DNA of 64,000 nt from Impatiens glandulifera (Eukaryota; Streptophyta; Magnoliopsida; Ericales; Balsaminaceae), in assembly GCF_907164915.1 (NCBI RefSeq), contig NC_061862.1, forward strand, positions 125,125,641-125,189,640. Direction: 5' to 3'. Below, one piece after another: positions 11,375-24,619 of this stretch. The notes beneath the pieces are model-generated. The model was not told where the DNA came from and made no database searches. It saw nothing but the letters and a program-made list of their open reading frames with translations. The number at the start of each line of letters is the position of its first letter. Position 1 is the stretch's first letter. Position numbers and translations under genes: made by a program.

Positions 11375-14300
11375 CAACTGAAAAATATAAAAAGTAAGAA
11401 ATAAAAAGAAAGAAAATTTTTCTATTATTTTTTCAACCAAAAGATATATTATCTAATTTCCTATTCCAAACTTTTTTCATATATTTCCGAAAATCAAAAA
11501 TTAAATTTATAACTTTTGTAATTTTGTTTGTAGGTAGACTTTCCACTGTATCATCCTAGTTAGTTAATTATAATATATTTGATAAATATATATATATATA
11601 TATTAAATTATAAATTGTAAAAATAAAAAAATAAAAAAAAAAAGTCAAAAAATAATATTTAATTTATTATATGATAGAAATTATGATTTTTTTTTTGAAA
11701 AAGAAATTATGATTTATACTTAATCATATTACTTTTATTCTAAATCTTTTGTTTTTTAATATTTATATTAATTTGTTGATTATGAAATCTAATGTAAAAT
11801 TACTCCCTTAGATTGTATTATATTGTTTAAGCAGTTATAAATTTGACGACAAGGAAATGCTTTTTTTTTTTCATTGGTTATTTGAAAATCTCTTCTTTAA
11901 TTGCATTATCCAATTATCAATTTATTGACCTAACATATTGATCATTATAATTTTATATAACAATTATATATAATTAAATATATATTAATATACATAATTT
12001 AAATAATATATATATATATATATAGTTTAAAGATTTTAAAACTAATAAATTATATTTAAGAAACTATTTTATCACTTAAATTATCTTAATGAGTTAATTA
12101 AAAATATATTAATATATATATATATATAATTTAAATAATATATATAATTTAAAAGCTTCTAACAAAAATTATATTTAACTATATTAATATATATAATAAC
12201 ATTCTATATCTAAATTTAAATTATATTTAAGTAATATTTGAGTAAATACTCTATCTAAGTTTAAATTTTACATGTATTGTACCCGAATTTCGAGGTTGGT
12301 ATTATACACGATAACTGTTCAACATTTTTGGATCGCATCGCAATAAAGAATTTGTTCTTTTGAAATAAATGGAAAGATTTTGTAAGTATAAATTATACTT
12401 TATTAGTCAAATTACAGCATTTTATGTTTTTTTAATCTCAATAAAGATTGAAATAAATGGTAGATTTAAGTATTCTTACCTAGGTAATTTAGGAAGAATA
12501 TTTGTGTGTACAAGCCACACAAAAATTAGAGATTCTATTATTGGGTTTAATACTTAATTATATGTGGAAGAAGACTTCGGGTGCTATGTCTCCACACACC
12601 CGTTCTAGTTAGATGGTTCCAACTATAATTTATTTTTAAAATATATTTTATATTTTAAACTTTTGTTATATTCAAACAACGTAACTAAATTCATACAGAC
12701 ATGGATTACAAAATTAAATGAGGCATATATATCATACAATGTATATTCTAAATAGATAGTAATGATATTATAGATTTAATCAACATTTAAATTATAGAAA
12801 CTAAAATTTGATACACCTAATTTATAAAAAAAAATTCATAATCTCAATTCATTAAAATATTTTTCTACAAATTATAAACTTATTTAGAAAATTAAAATGA
12901 ATTAAAATAATTATTTGAAAAATAATATGAAAATGTTGTAACTATTTAAATCTCAAAATGATTATTTCAGAAAACCCTAAATACACACAAAATAAATATA
13001 GAAAAAATTGTTTGTATGTCTGTAACCCTAAAAACCTCTTTCCCGAAAAAGCTCGAGATTCGAGAAATTAATTTAATAAAATATTAGTTTAAAAGATTTA
13101 TATACATATGTCTCGATATTTTGAAATTAATTATAACAATAATTAATCTTATCAAATTTATATAATATTTTAGATTTAAGATAATCAAATTATAATTTAT
13201 TAAAGAAATTTGTATTTTAAATTAATTTAAAATTAAATAATTTAAAAGATTATTTATTCAATGGGTCGACAATTGATTTTTAGTTTAAAATCAATAAAAA
13301 AAATATACGTTTACAAGCGTATATTTGACTAGAGATTCTTTTATGTTCCGTGTTAGTGATACTCGGAAAATGACTTTGCACTAATCCTTTGTACCGTTAA
13401 TTAATTGTCTCTACTTTATAAAATATTGACTTTGAAAATTCGTTTATTACGTTTTATGTAACAAATTATTTTTCAAGTCCTAGAAATGCACATGTTTTAA
13501 AATTATAGAATAATATTTAAATGTTGATACTTGAGATTGATGTCGATGGTTGTTGAGGAAAATACTTGAGAAATATTAGTTTAAGGTGTTATGATATAAA
13601 AATAAATCCCAAACAGGCCCTTATTAATTTTTTTTTATATTTTTAGAAAATGGTTTGTTGCTCCAAAATAAAAATAAAAAATTTTGAAATTTAATATCCC
13701 AACCAAACATGGCCTAGAACCGGTCCTTTCAGTGTAGGGTGTTGTTTTCCTCGATCCTAGGTCGAGATCCCTCGGTCAAGGTGCAAGAGGAGGCTCTCGG
13801 TCGGGTGTGATAGGCTCTCAGTTCTAAGCTAAGGATCTCCGATTGGGGTGCGAGGAGCTCTCAATCGGGGTGCGAGGAATTCTCGATCCTATTGTGGACT
13901 AGATGTTATTTTCCACACTCATTTGCAAAAAACATGTTGAGTCGACTAGATCTCTCCCAAGCTTTATAGAAAGATATATCTTAAGCACTACTTATATTAG
14001 TTAAAACAATTAGTTTCTCACTTAAAACTGACAAATCAATATCCAAAATCCCAAGATAAAATTGGACTTGTTCGTACCATTTTGAGAAATTTAGTCCATT
14101 AAACTTAATAATAAATATTGCCTACGAAGAGAAATAGGAACAAATACGGAAAAATTTATACTCACACATTAGTTTTGAGTAACTTAACTTTAATTTAGAT
14201 TCAGATAGATTCAGATGTATATATTGATGTTCTCCTTGGGTGATACATCAATAACATCATAAATCATAATTGAAGCCCAATATAATTTCACATAATTGAT

Positions 14301-14690
14301 AATTAAAATACTTTTAAAAAATATACTTATAATCTTTAGATATATTAAGAATATCAAATAAAGTTATATTAATTCATCACCATAATCTTAGTAGTTATAA
14401 AATAATTGATCAACCTTGATTGATCATAATATTTTATATATAAATATTGTTGTACTCATAATAAATTTTAATGTCATTTTATTATTGGCATCACATTAAA
14501 TAAGTAATTGGTTAAGTAAATTGCGGCATATGCTTAACTCGCAGAGATAGTCGCACTCCGAAAGAGTTGCGGAACCCAACGTTCTCAAAACAAACATGAG
14601 TAATTGATTTTATTTTAATTGATATCTATACACTTTTAGTTCGATCACTTTGGTGATTAACTAATTATTAATACTACTAATATTAAAATT
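11375..14690. other. AT-rich unit 1-specific DNA without recognised genes
   Basis: From about 11375 the similarity to unit 2 stops. The stretch is mostly AT-rich with short (TA)n tracts at 11588-11602, 12008-12024 and 12114-12128. A GC-richer patch at about 13740-13890 has repeated phrases such as GGGTGCGAGGA and CTCTCGGTCGGG, possibly a remnant of a retroelement. I see no coding gene. Confidence 0.5.
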
Positions 14691-14699
14691 AAAATCATA

Positions 14700-14846
14700 C
14701 CATATTTACCATGAATAGTAACAACGAGAAGACTTTTGTCGATTGAGAGGGATTGGTATATGACCAATCTCTATAGGCTTATAGCGATTGGTTTGGAGGT
14801 TAATAGTGATGGTTTACCAATCGTATAAGGTCTTTTTTTACTAGTG
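14700..14846. mobile_element. CACTA-type transposon terminus
   Basis: Reading in from 14846 on the minus strand the sequence begins CACTAGTAAAAAAAGACC, a CACTA-class end. It is followed by repeated subterminal motifs GATTGG/CCAATC (near 14750-14820), typical of En/Spm-like elements. The other end was not found. Confidence 0.55.
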
Positions 14847-14887
14847 GGTCGAGCCTCGTCTGTTGGATGTCTTTATGATACTCGGGA

Positions 14888-15420
14888 TTATTTTCTCCAA
14901 CATGTAAAGGTATGATGACAATTTTCACAGGAGTTCTCTATCGTACCTCGCACCGTCATTAAAGTCCTTTCCCTTGTCCTTCCAGCCTTATTATAAGTCA
15001 AATATATCCCATAAGTTGTCTGCATGTCTTTAATTATTTTCTTAGGCAAGTGGTTATGGTGATGGTCCATATACTTACTCTTCATGCACTGCCCATAACC
15101 CATGTTGGGTATTTGCATTTTTTTTTCTCTCCCTTGACAAAACTGAGCATGATGGTCGAATTTTCGGATATAAAACATATCAGATAATTACCTTTCACAG
15201 CATGCAATCTCCACATGCATGTCTCATCCAAATATTTTCACATCCCAAGATGTTTTCTTGACTTCTCCACATTGAATCAAAATGATTAGTCCATCACCTA
15301 TTATATAGTCTCAGTTGAAGTTCTTTTTATTATCAAACAACACACCGACTTCCAATACGGTTTCACTACTTAATGTTATCCCGCAAATGAGGGGTCTGTC
15401 GGTGATGGTTTGTTGTCGGG
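14888..15420 (-). pseudogene. MULE (MuDR-type) transposase remnant
   Basis: The open part (14888-15178) includes NMGYGQCMKSKYMDHHHNH, KKIIKDMQTTYGIYLTYNKA and TLMTVRGTIENS. This matches the plant MuDR-like transposase segment where the pattern YGI-x-SY-KAWRARE-A-x-x-V-x-G-T-x-ESY is normally seen. Upstream on the minus strand (about 15200-15400), broken frames resemble the N-terminal FDNK and W-RLHA segments. The DDE catalytic region is not recognisable. This is an old broken copy of a Mutator-like element. Confidence 0.55.
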
Positions 15421-15424
15421 TCGT

Positions 15425-15640
15425 CTGATGGTGTACTCATTGATGCTCTTCTTGCACTAGATGGTATTGTCCCCATTGATGCTCTTGCACTAGTTGGTGT
15501 ACCCTATTGATGTTTTTCTTGCACTAGTTGGTGTACCCATTGATGCTCTTCTGCAGTAGATGGTGTAGGTATTGATTCTCTTGCATTAGATGGGGTAGCA
15601 ATCGATTCTCTGCACTAGATGGTTTAGGTATGCACTAGCA
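15425..15640. repeat. Tandem repeat array, ~33-42 bp unit
   Basis: About six imperfect copies of a unit like GATGGTGTACCCATTGATGC followed by TCTTCTTGCACTA. On the minus strand it translates to a repeated ASMGTPTSAR-type motif, so it may be a repetitive linker in the adjacent transposon ORF. Confidence 0.75.
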
Positions 15641-16171
15641 TGCAAGTCCTGAGTAAGTATCCCAGAATGAGGCAAAGCGTTTTTCTCTTGCTTCATTTTG
15701 ACTTTCAAAGACATCCGAGAAGTAAAACTTTTGGTACAATTTTTTTGAAGTAAGTGATGGTGGTAGTATATTTCTTGAGTTGGGTATGTAAGTAGTGGTA
15801 TCTTTTCTTGAGTACGTGGTGCCTTCTCTACTATAGATAACACAATAGTGATACAATTCGACCGAAATCAACCGTGATAATATGTGCTCACATCCTCATC
15901 TTGATTCATAACAATAGGGGAAGATTTGTGATACGCGGAATATCATATTGACTTGCAGCACTAAATCATATATAGATTGTGCACGTTAAGTCTATCATAG
16001 AGGATAGCAACTAATTCGGCAAACGTAGTATTTTGGGGTTAAATCCAATGTTTTGATTAAAGTTGCAGCTGAAAATACATTATACCATCCATAGCAAATT
16101 TTCACTCTCCATTATAGCAAACGAATATTTCAGCTGCAATAAAAAACATGAATGAATGATGAATAATACTA

Positions 16172-16288
16172 TTTGAAGTGAAAAGGGAAGTCTTTCGCGT
16201 AACATGAAGTCTTTTCGCGTAACGTGAAGTCCTTTGCGTAAAGGGAAGTCCTTTGCGTAACGGAAAGTCATTTGCGTAAAGGAAGTCC
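16172..16288. repeat. ~18-20 bp tandem array with GGAAGTCCTTTGCGTAA
   Basis: Six degenerate head-to-tail copies of a unit like GGAAGTCCTTTGCGTAAC. The same CGCGTTACGCG-type phrase recurs at about 16570. Likely subterminal repeats of a transposon ending near 16650. Confidence 0.7.
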
Positions 16289-16809
16289 CATCAGGAAACA
16301 GAAACGAATCGAGCATCATGATGGTGTAATAAATAACAAACGTATTCAGTTGTCATAGTGCTCGTGCTCGTCGTGCTCATTGTGTGTCCGTCGCCGAATA
16401 TCTCCGCCGCCTTCGTCGAAAATCGCCGCCGCTTGTTTAGGTTAGAGAGAAGGAGGAGAATAGCGGGAAGTGAGAAAGGAAGAAGAGAAATGAAAAAAAT
16501 GCCGAAGTATATTAAATAGTAAGAGTATTCTAGATTTTCATAGTTTTTCACTTCGGTGATGCGAAACCCCTCGCGTTACGCGATGAAGGTATTTTCGTTA
16601 AAAAAATAACTAAAGTGGGTCCTCAGCGCAATTAAAATTAGGCTGGTGACAATGTATACTAATATTTGAATCTTTTAAGTATATTTCGTCAAATTCCCTA
16701 ATAAAGCAGACTTTAATACATTATACCATAGGTCCTTTTGATTAGATGAGATGAGAGTGAAAAGCACAAAGAAGTAGTTTAAGCCAATAAAAAACCCAAT
16801 TCCAGACCT

Positions 16810-17452
16810 TAAGACCATCTCCAACCGAAAAACCCATTTTCAAACTCATTTTGGTGTAAATGTCACATCAAACAGTAATTTTACTTCAACCGAAAAACCC
16901 ATTCTCAAACCCAAAAGAATATTCTTATAATATTCTTTCTTACATCAACTTTTATAACTTTTTAATATCACCCATATCTTTTACAAACTTATAAATTACA
17001 CCACAATATTATAATATCATCCAAATATTTTAAACTTAAATATAAATTAATTATAAAAATTTATTATATATATTAAAGTAATTTTTTTTAATATTATTAT
17101 AATTTTTTTAAATTATATTATAAATTTATGTTATATAAAAAATATTATATAAATTAAATTAATAATTATATAAATAAACTTAATATAAAATATAAGATAA
17201 AAATAAAATATAAATAAATAAAACATATAAATAAATAAAACATATAACAAATTAAAATATAAATAAATTAAAATATAAATAAAATATATAAATAAGTTTA
17301 ATATATAAAATTGATGAAATAAAAGTTCAAGGGCTAAAAGGTAAAAAAAATATATATATGCAGTATTTGGGAGGGGAGTATGGGATATCCCATTTTGGCG
17401 GTACTATGGAGCTGCTAATCTCATTTTGCGCTCCATTGGAGATGCTCTATAA
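16810..17452. mobile_element. MITE with GACCATCTCCAA / TTGGAGATGCTC ends
   Basis: The left side GACCATCTCCAACCG and the right side TTGGAGATGCTC are inverted repeats of a type common in plant MITEs, with an AT-rich core. TAA flanks each end, which would fit a 3-bp PIF/Harbinger duplication, but the short match is weak evidence. No coding capacity. Confidence 0.6.
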
Positions 17453-17459
17453 TCAGCGA

Positions 17460-18394
17460 TATGGCGATTTGGAGCGGTGATGACGAAATACTCACCAAGA
17501 GCGGGACTCTCAGTTCCCGTGCCATCCAAATTTCAGTAACTCCATCATCCGTCTCGAGAGTTGGGCGAACCTAAACAAAAACATACATATGCACACTCGA
17601 GCGTGAGGAGAGGAGCGAAGAAGAGAGAAAGACATCGACAGCGGATTTCTTTAACTTGCATTTGTAAGTTCCAAATCCCTCTTAGCTCTGAAACAATCAT
17701 TGTTTTGTTTCTCCATCGTTTATTATTAAGCTAGCTGTGATCTTCTAGAAATGGTGGAGGTTTGGTGTTTAGTTTCTGACTATTTCGTAATATGCTTTTA
17801 TTGAAATCGTAAAATGCTTCATCTACAATGCATTTTGGTCTCCGATTGTTTTTACCACCATTATTAGGTTACAATTCTCGTTTTTCTTCCTTGTCTAAAT
17901 CATTATTATCTTGTTCTGCTGCTGGGTTTGTCACATTCAAATATATGATCAGGTTATTCAAGAATAAACCCAAATAAGAAAAGTTATGAAGATGGGATCT
18001 TACCATAACAGAAATCCTCTGATATCAGAACCCACATAGATGGATCTGTTCCTCATTTTTCTCATGGATTCATCCTGGAAACTTCCTTCCAGTAACTAAG
18101 ATCAGCTAAACACTTTCCAAGCAAGTCAGATTGATCTCAAACCTGCCTGATCCCTGTTCCCTTCCAAACAATCACCACTTCACCCACCACCAACTTAGCC
18201 CTGAAAAGAACCATAAACCTACAAACAACAAAACCCAAGAAAGGAAACCACCTGCCAAGTGTTTGAAAAATATCTCAGCCAGCCGATAATCTAACTCCCA
18301 AACAGCCAAAAAAGAGATCAAGTTCTAGAAACGGCTTGAACCAGGAACAACAATTGAGAGAAAGAATCTCAACATTGTTTTTTTCCTGAGGCTA
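17460..18394 (+). other. Possible 5' part of the BPC pseudogene
   Basis: A GC-moderate stretch with a purine-rich leader (about 17600-17660), a possible splice donor ATTTGTAAGTT near 17668, and further downstream short coding-like pieces (ISEP, PKKG, QPKKRSSS). No continuous frame. I infer a link to the BPC remnant only from adjacency and basic composition. Confidence 0.35.
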
Positions 18395-18692
18395 GTTATA
18401 ATATAGATTTATCGGGTGTACTGAAATTGCTCGCGGATGCTACAAATAAATGGGGTGCTGGCGGTTGGCAATCTTCTTGTTGCACAACAAAATATGTCTA
18501 CTATTCCCACTTCCCATGAGCTCTCGACGGCCTGGGGCTAGAATTGCTTGGTAGGTAAATGAGTAATGGCGTTTATGGGAACTGTTGTGTAAATTTGTGT
18601 CTGACGGTCGTGATCTTTCTCACCCAATTGATTTGAAGAATAATTGGCGAACATGGGACTAACAAGTTTGTTACTATTAAGTAGGATTTGTC
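18395..18692 (+). pseudogene. BASIC PENTACYSTEINE (GAGA-binding) pseudogene, C-terminal part
   Basis: BPC proteins are plant transcription factors that bind GA repeats through a conserved Cys-rich C-terminus. Here broken frames give KWGAGGWQSSCCTT (about 18447-18488), RPGARIA, then DLSHPIDLKNNW and GTNKFVTIK followed by a stop, in the same order as the family's terminal domain. Several frameshifts and stops separate the pieces. The basic stretch upstream (about 18180-18370, KPKK and QPKKRSSS) may belong to the same gene. DNA at 17460-17680, with a possible leader and a GTAAGT donor, could be its 5' end, but this is uncertain. Confidence 0.65.
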
Positions 18693-19366
18693 AAGAGAAG
18701 TGAGATTGTTTATACGACTGTTGTCGTGTTGATGACGTATGGGAATATGGTTGTTTCATGTGTTTTGTTTTCATTGTATGATTATGAATTTGGTCTGTCT
18801 AGCTTTAGGTTATGTATATATTAGCTAGGTTTATTGCAAGATGATCGATGTTTCTGCTACTATAAAATGATTTCGGTTATTATTATTTTATGTGTATGTA
18901 GCTACCACTATACTATCACATCAAATCTGTAATACTATCAAACAAATACTTATCACCTTTAACTTTTTCAAAAGAAATGCATAAGTGTAAATGTGTTGTA
19001 TTGAGAAACAAATAATAAATTTAAATCTTCCTCAATTTCGTTCGTATTCACATGTGTTTGGACAACAAGGTTATGACTATTAGTCATCTTTCCATTATCA
19101 TGATTTCATTATCTTTTAGTAATAATTCATTCATTTTATTCCTCTTGACTTTCTCAAGTACTGTTAAAAACTTGTTTACCACTACAGCAAATTGCTAATT
19201 AAAATTAATTGTAATGCCCTAGGTATAAAATCTCATAAACAAATTCTATCAATATTTTCCAAATTTCTAAACTAACAAAGAATAAAACAAATAAGTAAAT
19301 ATTACTATTATTTCTTCAATCATTACTCAACAAATCCTAGATTCATAATATTTCACATTATCCTTA
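18693..19366. other. Intergenic DNA before the MADS gene
   Basis: No gene recognised. About 60 bases near 18700-18760 (TCGTGTTGATGACGTATGGG) resemble 50575-50640 in unit 2, so a piece of this flank has been moved or retained there. Confidence 0.5.
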
Positions 19367-19582
19367 TTCAAACAAATCCGAGATTCATAATACATTATTT
19401 CTCTTATTTGGCACCGGACAGAAAGTAAAGTAGCTTCTACCCATTTTAAATCTTAAACTTTAAATCTTACAAAACCCTTACATTCATACGAAATTCAATA
19501 AGATCGTAAAGTTCCATTACACTTCAAAGTTCAGAAAGTAAGACTACCCAAATATTAAAAAAGAAAGCATTCTAAAATCATA

Positions 19583-20055
19583 TCAGCATGAAGATCCCGA
19601 TGAGATATACATTTGTCCACTTCGCCCTTCATCTTCTCCAAATCCGTCTTCATCGCGGCCAAAATGTTCCAAATCCTTCAACTCAAGATCATCAAAGCCC
19701 ATACTGTTCAAAATCCATCCGATCAGCAACCCAGAAATCGTCGGAAATCGTCACCCTTGATATCCTCTACGGTGGAAGGATCAGAAAGTTGCAAAATTCG
19801 GTCAACTACAACGTCAAAAGAGGGTCCGCTGTGCGGAGGTGTACATTTGACCGGCCGGGGAAAAGACTACGGCGGCAACATCTTGATGTCCAGTAGATTG
19901 TCGAAATTGAGTCACAGCTTGAAAGAGACCGGCTTTGCGCTTAGAAAAACAGACCATTCTTTGAGATTATTCGCGATTCGCTTAATCTCGATCTTCTTCT
20001 TCCCTTGGCCTCTATTATTCCTTCTCCCATCAGTTTCCGGCGTCTCCTTCGTCAT
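19583..20055 (-). pseudogene. Type I MADS-box gene, copy 1, frameshifted
   Basis: Minus strand, intronless. It starts MTKETPETDGRR and enters a MADS DNA-binding domain (GKKKIEIKRIANN), then loses frame near 19967, where copy 2 has one more base. In the shifted frames the rest is recognisable: the core KRKAGLFQ, the AAVVFSPAGQMYTS strand, and the tail ending GSSC with a stop at 19583. More small indels (near 19830, 19735, 19665) break frame again. Unlike copy 2 it still has KRI where copy 2 has a stop. Type I MADS genes typically act in gametophyte and endosperm; that role is family knowledge. Pseudogene. Confidence 0.75.
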
Positions 20056-20170
20056 GATCTTTGGCTGGATGAATCGCTTGGAGATAAAGGCACTCTGAGA
20101 TTAGAATATAGTTTGTAGAGAAAGGCACTAGGAGATACAATATGCCGGTACCGGGGAGCAGCGATTATAT

Positions 20171-20201
<31 letters not shown>

Positions 20202-20519
20202 GGATAATATTCGTCCGTCAACTTATACATATAATCTATCTAAGAAGTTTTAATTATTTGGGAAATATTTCCTTTATATTTATATTTAAATGCAGGGTAA
20301 ATATAAATAATATTCAAGTAATTAATTAATTAATGATGCAAAATTTTTTTATTGAAATCATATTAATTTATGTTATTCAAGTAATTAATTAATTAATGAT
20401 GAAATTTTTTTTAAATATATAAAGATTAATAACTTTTAAAAAACTAAAATTAATAAGCCTCAAAGTGAATCACATTTACCTTCATAGACGTCTCTAAATG
20501 AGTACTTGATTAATTCTCT

Positions 20520-23500
20520 TCTAACTCTACTTTCTTGCATGTCTTTTTTGAATATAATCATCCAGCCAAGGATCATGCCAGAATAAACCCTTCTTCCATT
20601 TCCAATTTGGTTTGGCACCATTGGAAATGCATATTTCTTGTTTTAGGATCTTCTTCAATGACCATGTCATTCTTTCATTGATGTTTTATGTCCAGATACT
20701 CTGCTCCTTCTTTCAGAAATCCTGTATGCACCCATTTGACCACAGGGAGTCCGCTTTCTGCTCTAACTCCCATAAACTCTTGATGGTGAGAGCTTTGTTC
20801 CATTCAACGACAATTTTTATTCCTAGTCCGCCTTCTCTATGGGAGTGCAAACATCTCCCATTTGACTTTTCTGCCTCCTCTACTTTGCGTTCCCATGAAA
20901 TGATGACTTCTTAAAGTATTTAAAAAATGCAGTCAAGAATTTTCATTATAAGACGAATAGGTAAGAGATATAGGGTCTCCTGTGCCTTACTCTCCCCTTT
21001 CACCCTTGAAAAAGTCTCCATGAATACCATTCACGCTCCAACAAGTGAGGAGTAGAAACACATTGCATAATCCAATCAATAAAAATGATTGGAAACCTGC
21101 AGCAAGAGGAATTCGTGGATTGATCCATGTCTGATCGAGTCAAAGCTTTTCTAATGTCAATTTTGAAAGACACACATGACGATAAGTTTTTCTTGTCATA
21201 TTCATTCAATAAGCTCTGCATGAGTACGATGTCATGGGAAATAGAGCGTTATGAAATAAATATTGATTGCCCTAATCCTATAAGGTATCAATAATTATTT
21301 TCAAACGTGCCGAAATAATTTTTGAAATAATTTTTTAAATAACATTGCAGCATGAAATATGACGAAAGTCATGCATTTTTTTCGGAATTGAATTCTTAGG
21401 AATCAAATTCAACATTGTGACGTTCCATTGCTTCAATATTTTCCTATTTTGGAAGAATTTCAAAACCCCTTCGCTTACATCTTTACCCACTATTTCCCTG
21501 TTTCTTTAAAGACGTTTGCGTTGAAACCATCTGGCCCCTGAGCTTTATCCCCTTTCATCGAAAATACTATTTTTCTGACTTCTTTCATACTAACTCTTGT
21601 AATCAATTGGTTACCACTTTCTTTACTGATTTTCCTTTACACAATCTGTTGAAGCAATCTTCGTTGTCCTCTATTATTATGCTCGTTTCTGTTCCAATCA
21701 GCTCTTTGGATAAATTTATTGCTTCCTCATGAACTGTCTTTTGTCCATGTAAAATATCTCCATTTGAGTTTGTGAGCCTTAAGACCTGTTTTTTGAATCC
21801 TTGATGAACATTTTTTTATAGAAGAAAGAAGTATTCTTGTCTCCTAATGAAAGTCCAATTTTCTCTAGATTTTTGCTTAGCAAAACTTTCCTCTTTAGAA
21901 TAAAGGTCTTGAATCGCGTAAGAGCCTTTTTTCCTCTTCCCTGTTATAAGGTAGATTCGGGGCTCTTAGTGCCTTGATTTGTATTTCCTCCAGTTTGTTC
22001 TGTCTTCCTGTACTCTTTTAAAAATCTCACTATATTTTTTTCGTCTAGCTTATTCAGGCTTCCCTTTCAATAATCTTAGTTTCTCACAAACTCTGAACAT
22101 CTTGTTCCATTAATTCTGATGTTCTAAGTTTTATTACGGATTTCATTAAATTCTTCATCTGTCCTCTAGAAGTTGAAGAACTTAAATGATCCTTTTTGTT
22201 TTTTCTCTCCCGCTCCCACAAGAATTTCAAAGGGCAGTGGTCAGAGATACCTTGTTGAAAAACTCATCTGGATTTGGCTTCTTGGGTAAAACTCCACCCA
22301 TTTTGCATTCACTAGCTCTCTATCAATTATAATTTTTTCTCATGTTGTTCGCCCCTTTGAAGTTGACCATGAAATAGATTACCCGAGGAAGACGGTTCAA
22401 TGCAGCTTATGTCTTGAATGCATTCGTTGAAATCATGCATGTCTTGTGTTATATCTGTCTCAAGCTCTCTTTCATTTATGAATCTTGTAACGTTAAAATC
22501 TCCCATAATAACCCACAGTTCGTCGTATGTAATGCTTCTTCCCAAATCATTCCAAAGTGTTTTCCTCTCTGTCCTAGAGTTGCTTGCATAGACTATCGCC
22601 AAGATTTTTACCATTGTAACCAGTTTGATAACCTCTGTCAAAATAACTTGTTTGCTTTCAAGATATTTTTTGACTTCAACCTTTCTTTTATCCCATCCTA
22701 CCCAGATTCTACTTTTAACCCATTAGAGTTATGAATAAATTCTCATTCTTCTTTGAAGCAACCCTGGACAACGTTTTCTATTTGACTTGGTCTCACTTTT
22801 ATTTTAATAATTCCAAATACTGTGATTTCATTCATTTTTGCTATCTTCTAGCCTCCCTTCTCTTTATAGGGTAATTTAACCCTTTAATATTTATGTCATT
22901 ATGTTCATTAATGAAAAGAAGATGTTCCAGCTTTACTTCCCCTTCCTTTACCTTTTTTTCCTTTCTGTTTTTCCCATATATTAGGGCTATAAGGAATTGT
23001 ATTTACCTTAATTTTCTTACCTTGTTGTTTTGGGATTTTCGTGTTTCTCTAGTCAACCTTCTTCTAAATTGGAGATTGCACAGTTTCACCCGATTCAGCT
23101 GCCTCTGTTTTTATCTTTCCCATTTCCTTCACCCACTTCCCATTCTTGCTTTCTCCCACGCTTTCCCTTTCTATAGTCTCTTCGGTAATTATTTTTTCTT
23201 CTGGGTCAAGTTTCTTGTTACCTCTTCATTCTCAGTCTTTGATTCTGAATCTCTTACCAACTCTATCTTCCTTCTCTGTTCTTCAAAACCCTATTTTGAA
23301 TTTCCTTCCTTATCTTGATCCTTCTACTTACTCAATATGATTCTTTAGTAACCTTCTTTCTGCCTTTCATTATCATCCTTTTCCTTTTCCAACCTTCTTG
23401 TTCTTCTTTTTGTTTTTGTTCTGTCTCTTGCTCGATCTTCTTCTTCCTTTCTTCTTCAATCATTTTCAGGCACTTGTAACAGACATGTTTGAATGTGTTA

Positions 23501-24610
23501 TAGTCAAAACATCTACTTAGACTCCACTCATATGAGATTCTCATAATTGTGGGGTCTCCTTTTCTGTTTGTTACTGCCATTTGGTATGGAAGATTTGATC
23601 TCGAGTGCATCTTAATGCACATCCTAGCATAAGTCATATGCTCACATTTTTCTGTAGTTGGGTCCATGTTGAGTGGACTCCCCAATAGGCTCTCAAGTGA
23701 CTTAATACTTCAGGGTTATACATGTGGGGAGGGATGTTACGCAATTGGAACTAGATTTGTGCAGTTTCTTTGGGCTTGCTGAAGAGGTTCATACCTTCTG
23801 CTCATTTTTCGAGTTTTATGCAATTTTTTCCTAATAAATTGTGTGTCCGTTAATCATAATACTTTAGAGATCTGATCCTTCTTTGAATTTGAGTAAGTAC
23901 AAGTCATGAATGTTTGATGTTACCTTTTCTAGACCATTTTTCCTCTATTGTTCCATTAAAGTTTTTTTGGTTACTAGAAATGGCATATTGTTTTCTTCCA
24001 ATGAAGTTGCCCACTATGACCATTCTTCCATGACTTTACATAGTTTTTCTTAGCTTCTTAGGCGTAGTTTGAATTCAAACGGGGAACCGGTAATTTCAAC
24101 CTTTGGCTTAAATGTTCCAAGAAAAATCTTTCCCTTTTCTTGAACTGGGTTAACAACTTTTGTTTCTCCTTTGTTCTTCTGCTCTGCATTCTGTTTTTGT
24201 TGTTCATTCTGCTCGTCACTCTAATTTTTGCCCTGTTTCCTGATCTATACTCTGTTTTTGCTCTGTTTTTTTATCTTTCTCTTGAGTTTTTCTCTGTTCT
24301 TCAGCTTTCTTCCAGACCTGGTCTAAATTCCAATTAGAATTGGTTTTGATGAAGTGGACTCTGATTTTGGGGCATTTAGAGAGTTCTCTCAAAGTTTTAA
24401 CAGACCAGCTCACAATAGTATCGCACTTATCTTTTTTTAGGAGATGTCAGTCTTGCCGATAATGCAGGTTGAACTGCTCTGTGTATTGTTGCCTTTTCGC
24501 TTTGTTTAAAACGATTTGGCCTTTCTTGCCCAGTATCAATAATTTCGTTATTTGATTTCTAAGCCCTTTCCGGTTGACCCTTTCATTAAAACTGAGCCTT
24601 TATTATTAGA
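20520..24610 (-). mobile_element. LINE (non-LTR retrotransposon) remnant in unit 1
   Basis: Minus-strand remnants in order. ORF1 is about 22750-24600: RISYEW-SRCFD, a DUF4283-like nucleic-acid-binding region with the start of a zinc knuckle. ORF2 endonuclease is about 21950-22641, with WVIMGDFNVTRF carrying the GDFN signature. Reverse transcriptase pieces are about 21000-21650 (KIDIRKA, frameshifted). The C-terminal zf-RVT-like domain is about 20520-20920. Many stops and frameshifts. This copy lacks about 650 bp of 5' sequence present in the fragment at 28959-30662. Inactive. Confidence 0.75.
22327..22641 (-). pseudogene. LINE ORF2 endonuclease fragment
   Basis: A 104-residue open frame inside the LINE, containing VIMGDFNVTRFINERELE. 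GDFN is a catalytic-site motif of the apurinic-like endonuclease that nicks target DNA for LINE insertion. The N-terminal part of the domain is in other frames. Confidence 0.75.
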
Positions 24611-24619
24611 TAATTATGT

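Noticed and set aside
22893..23318. 141-residue plus-strand hydrophobic ORF
   Set aside because: Antisense of the Lys/Glu-rich LINE ORF1 segment; the Phe/Leu-rich composition is the complement of coding purine tracts.
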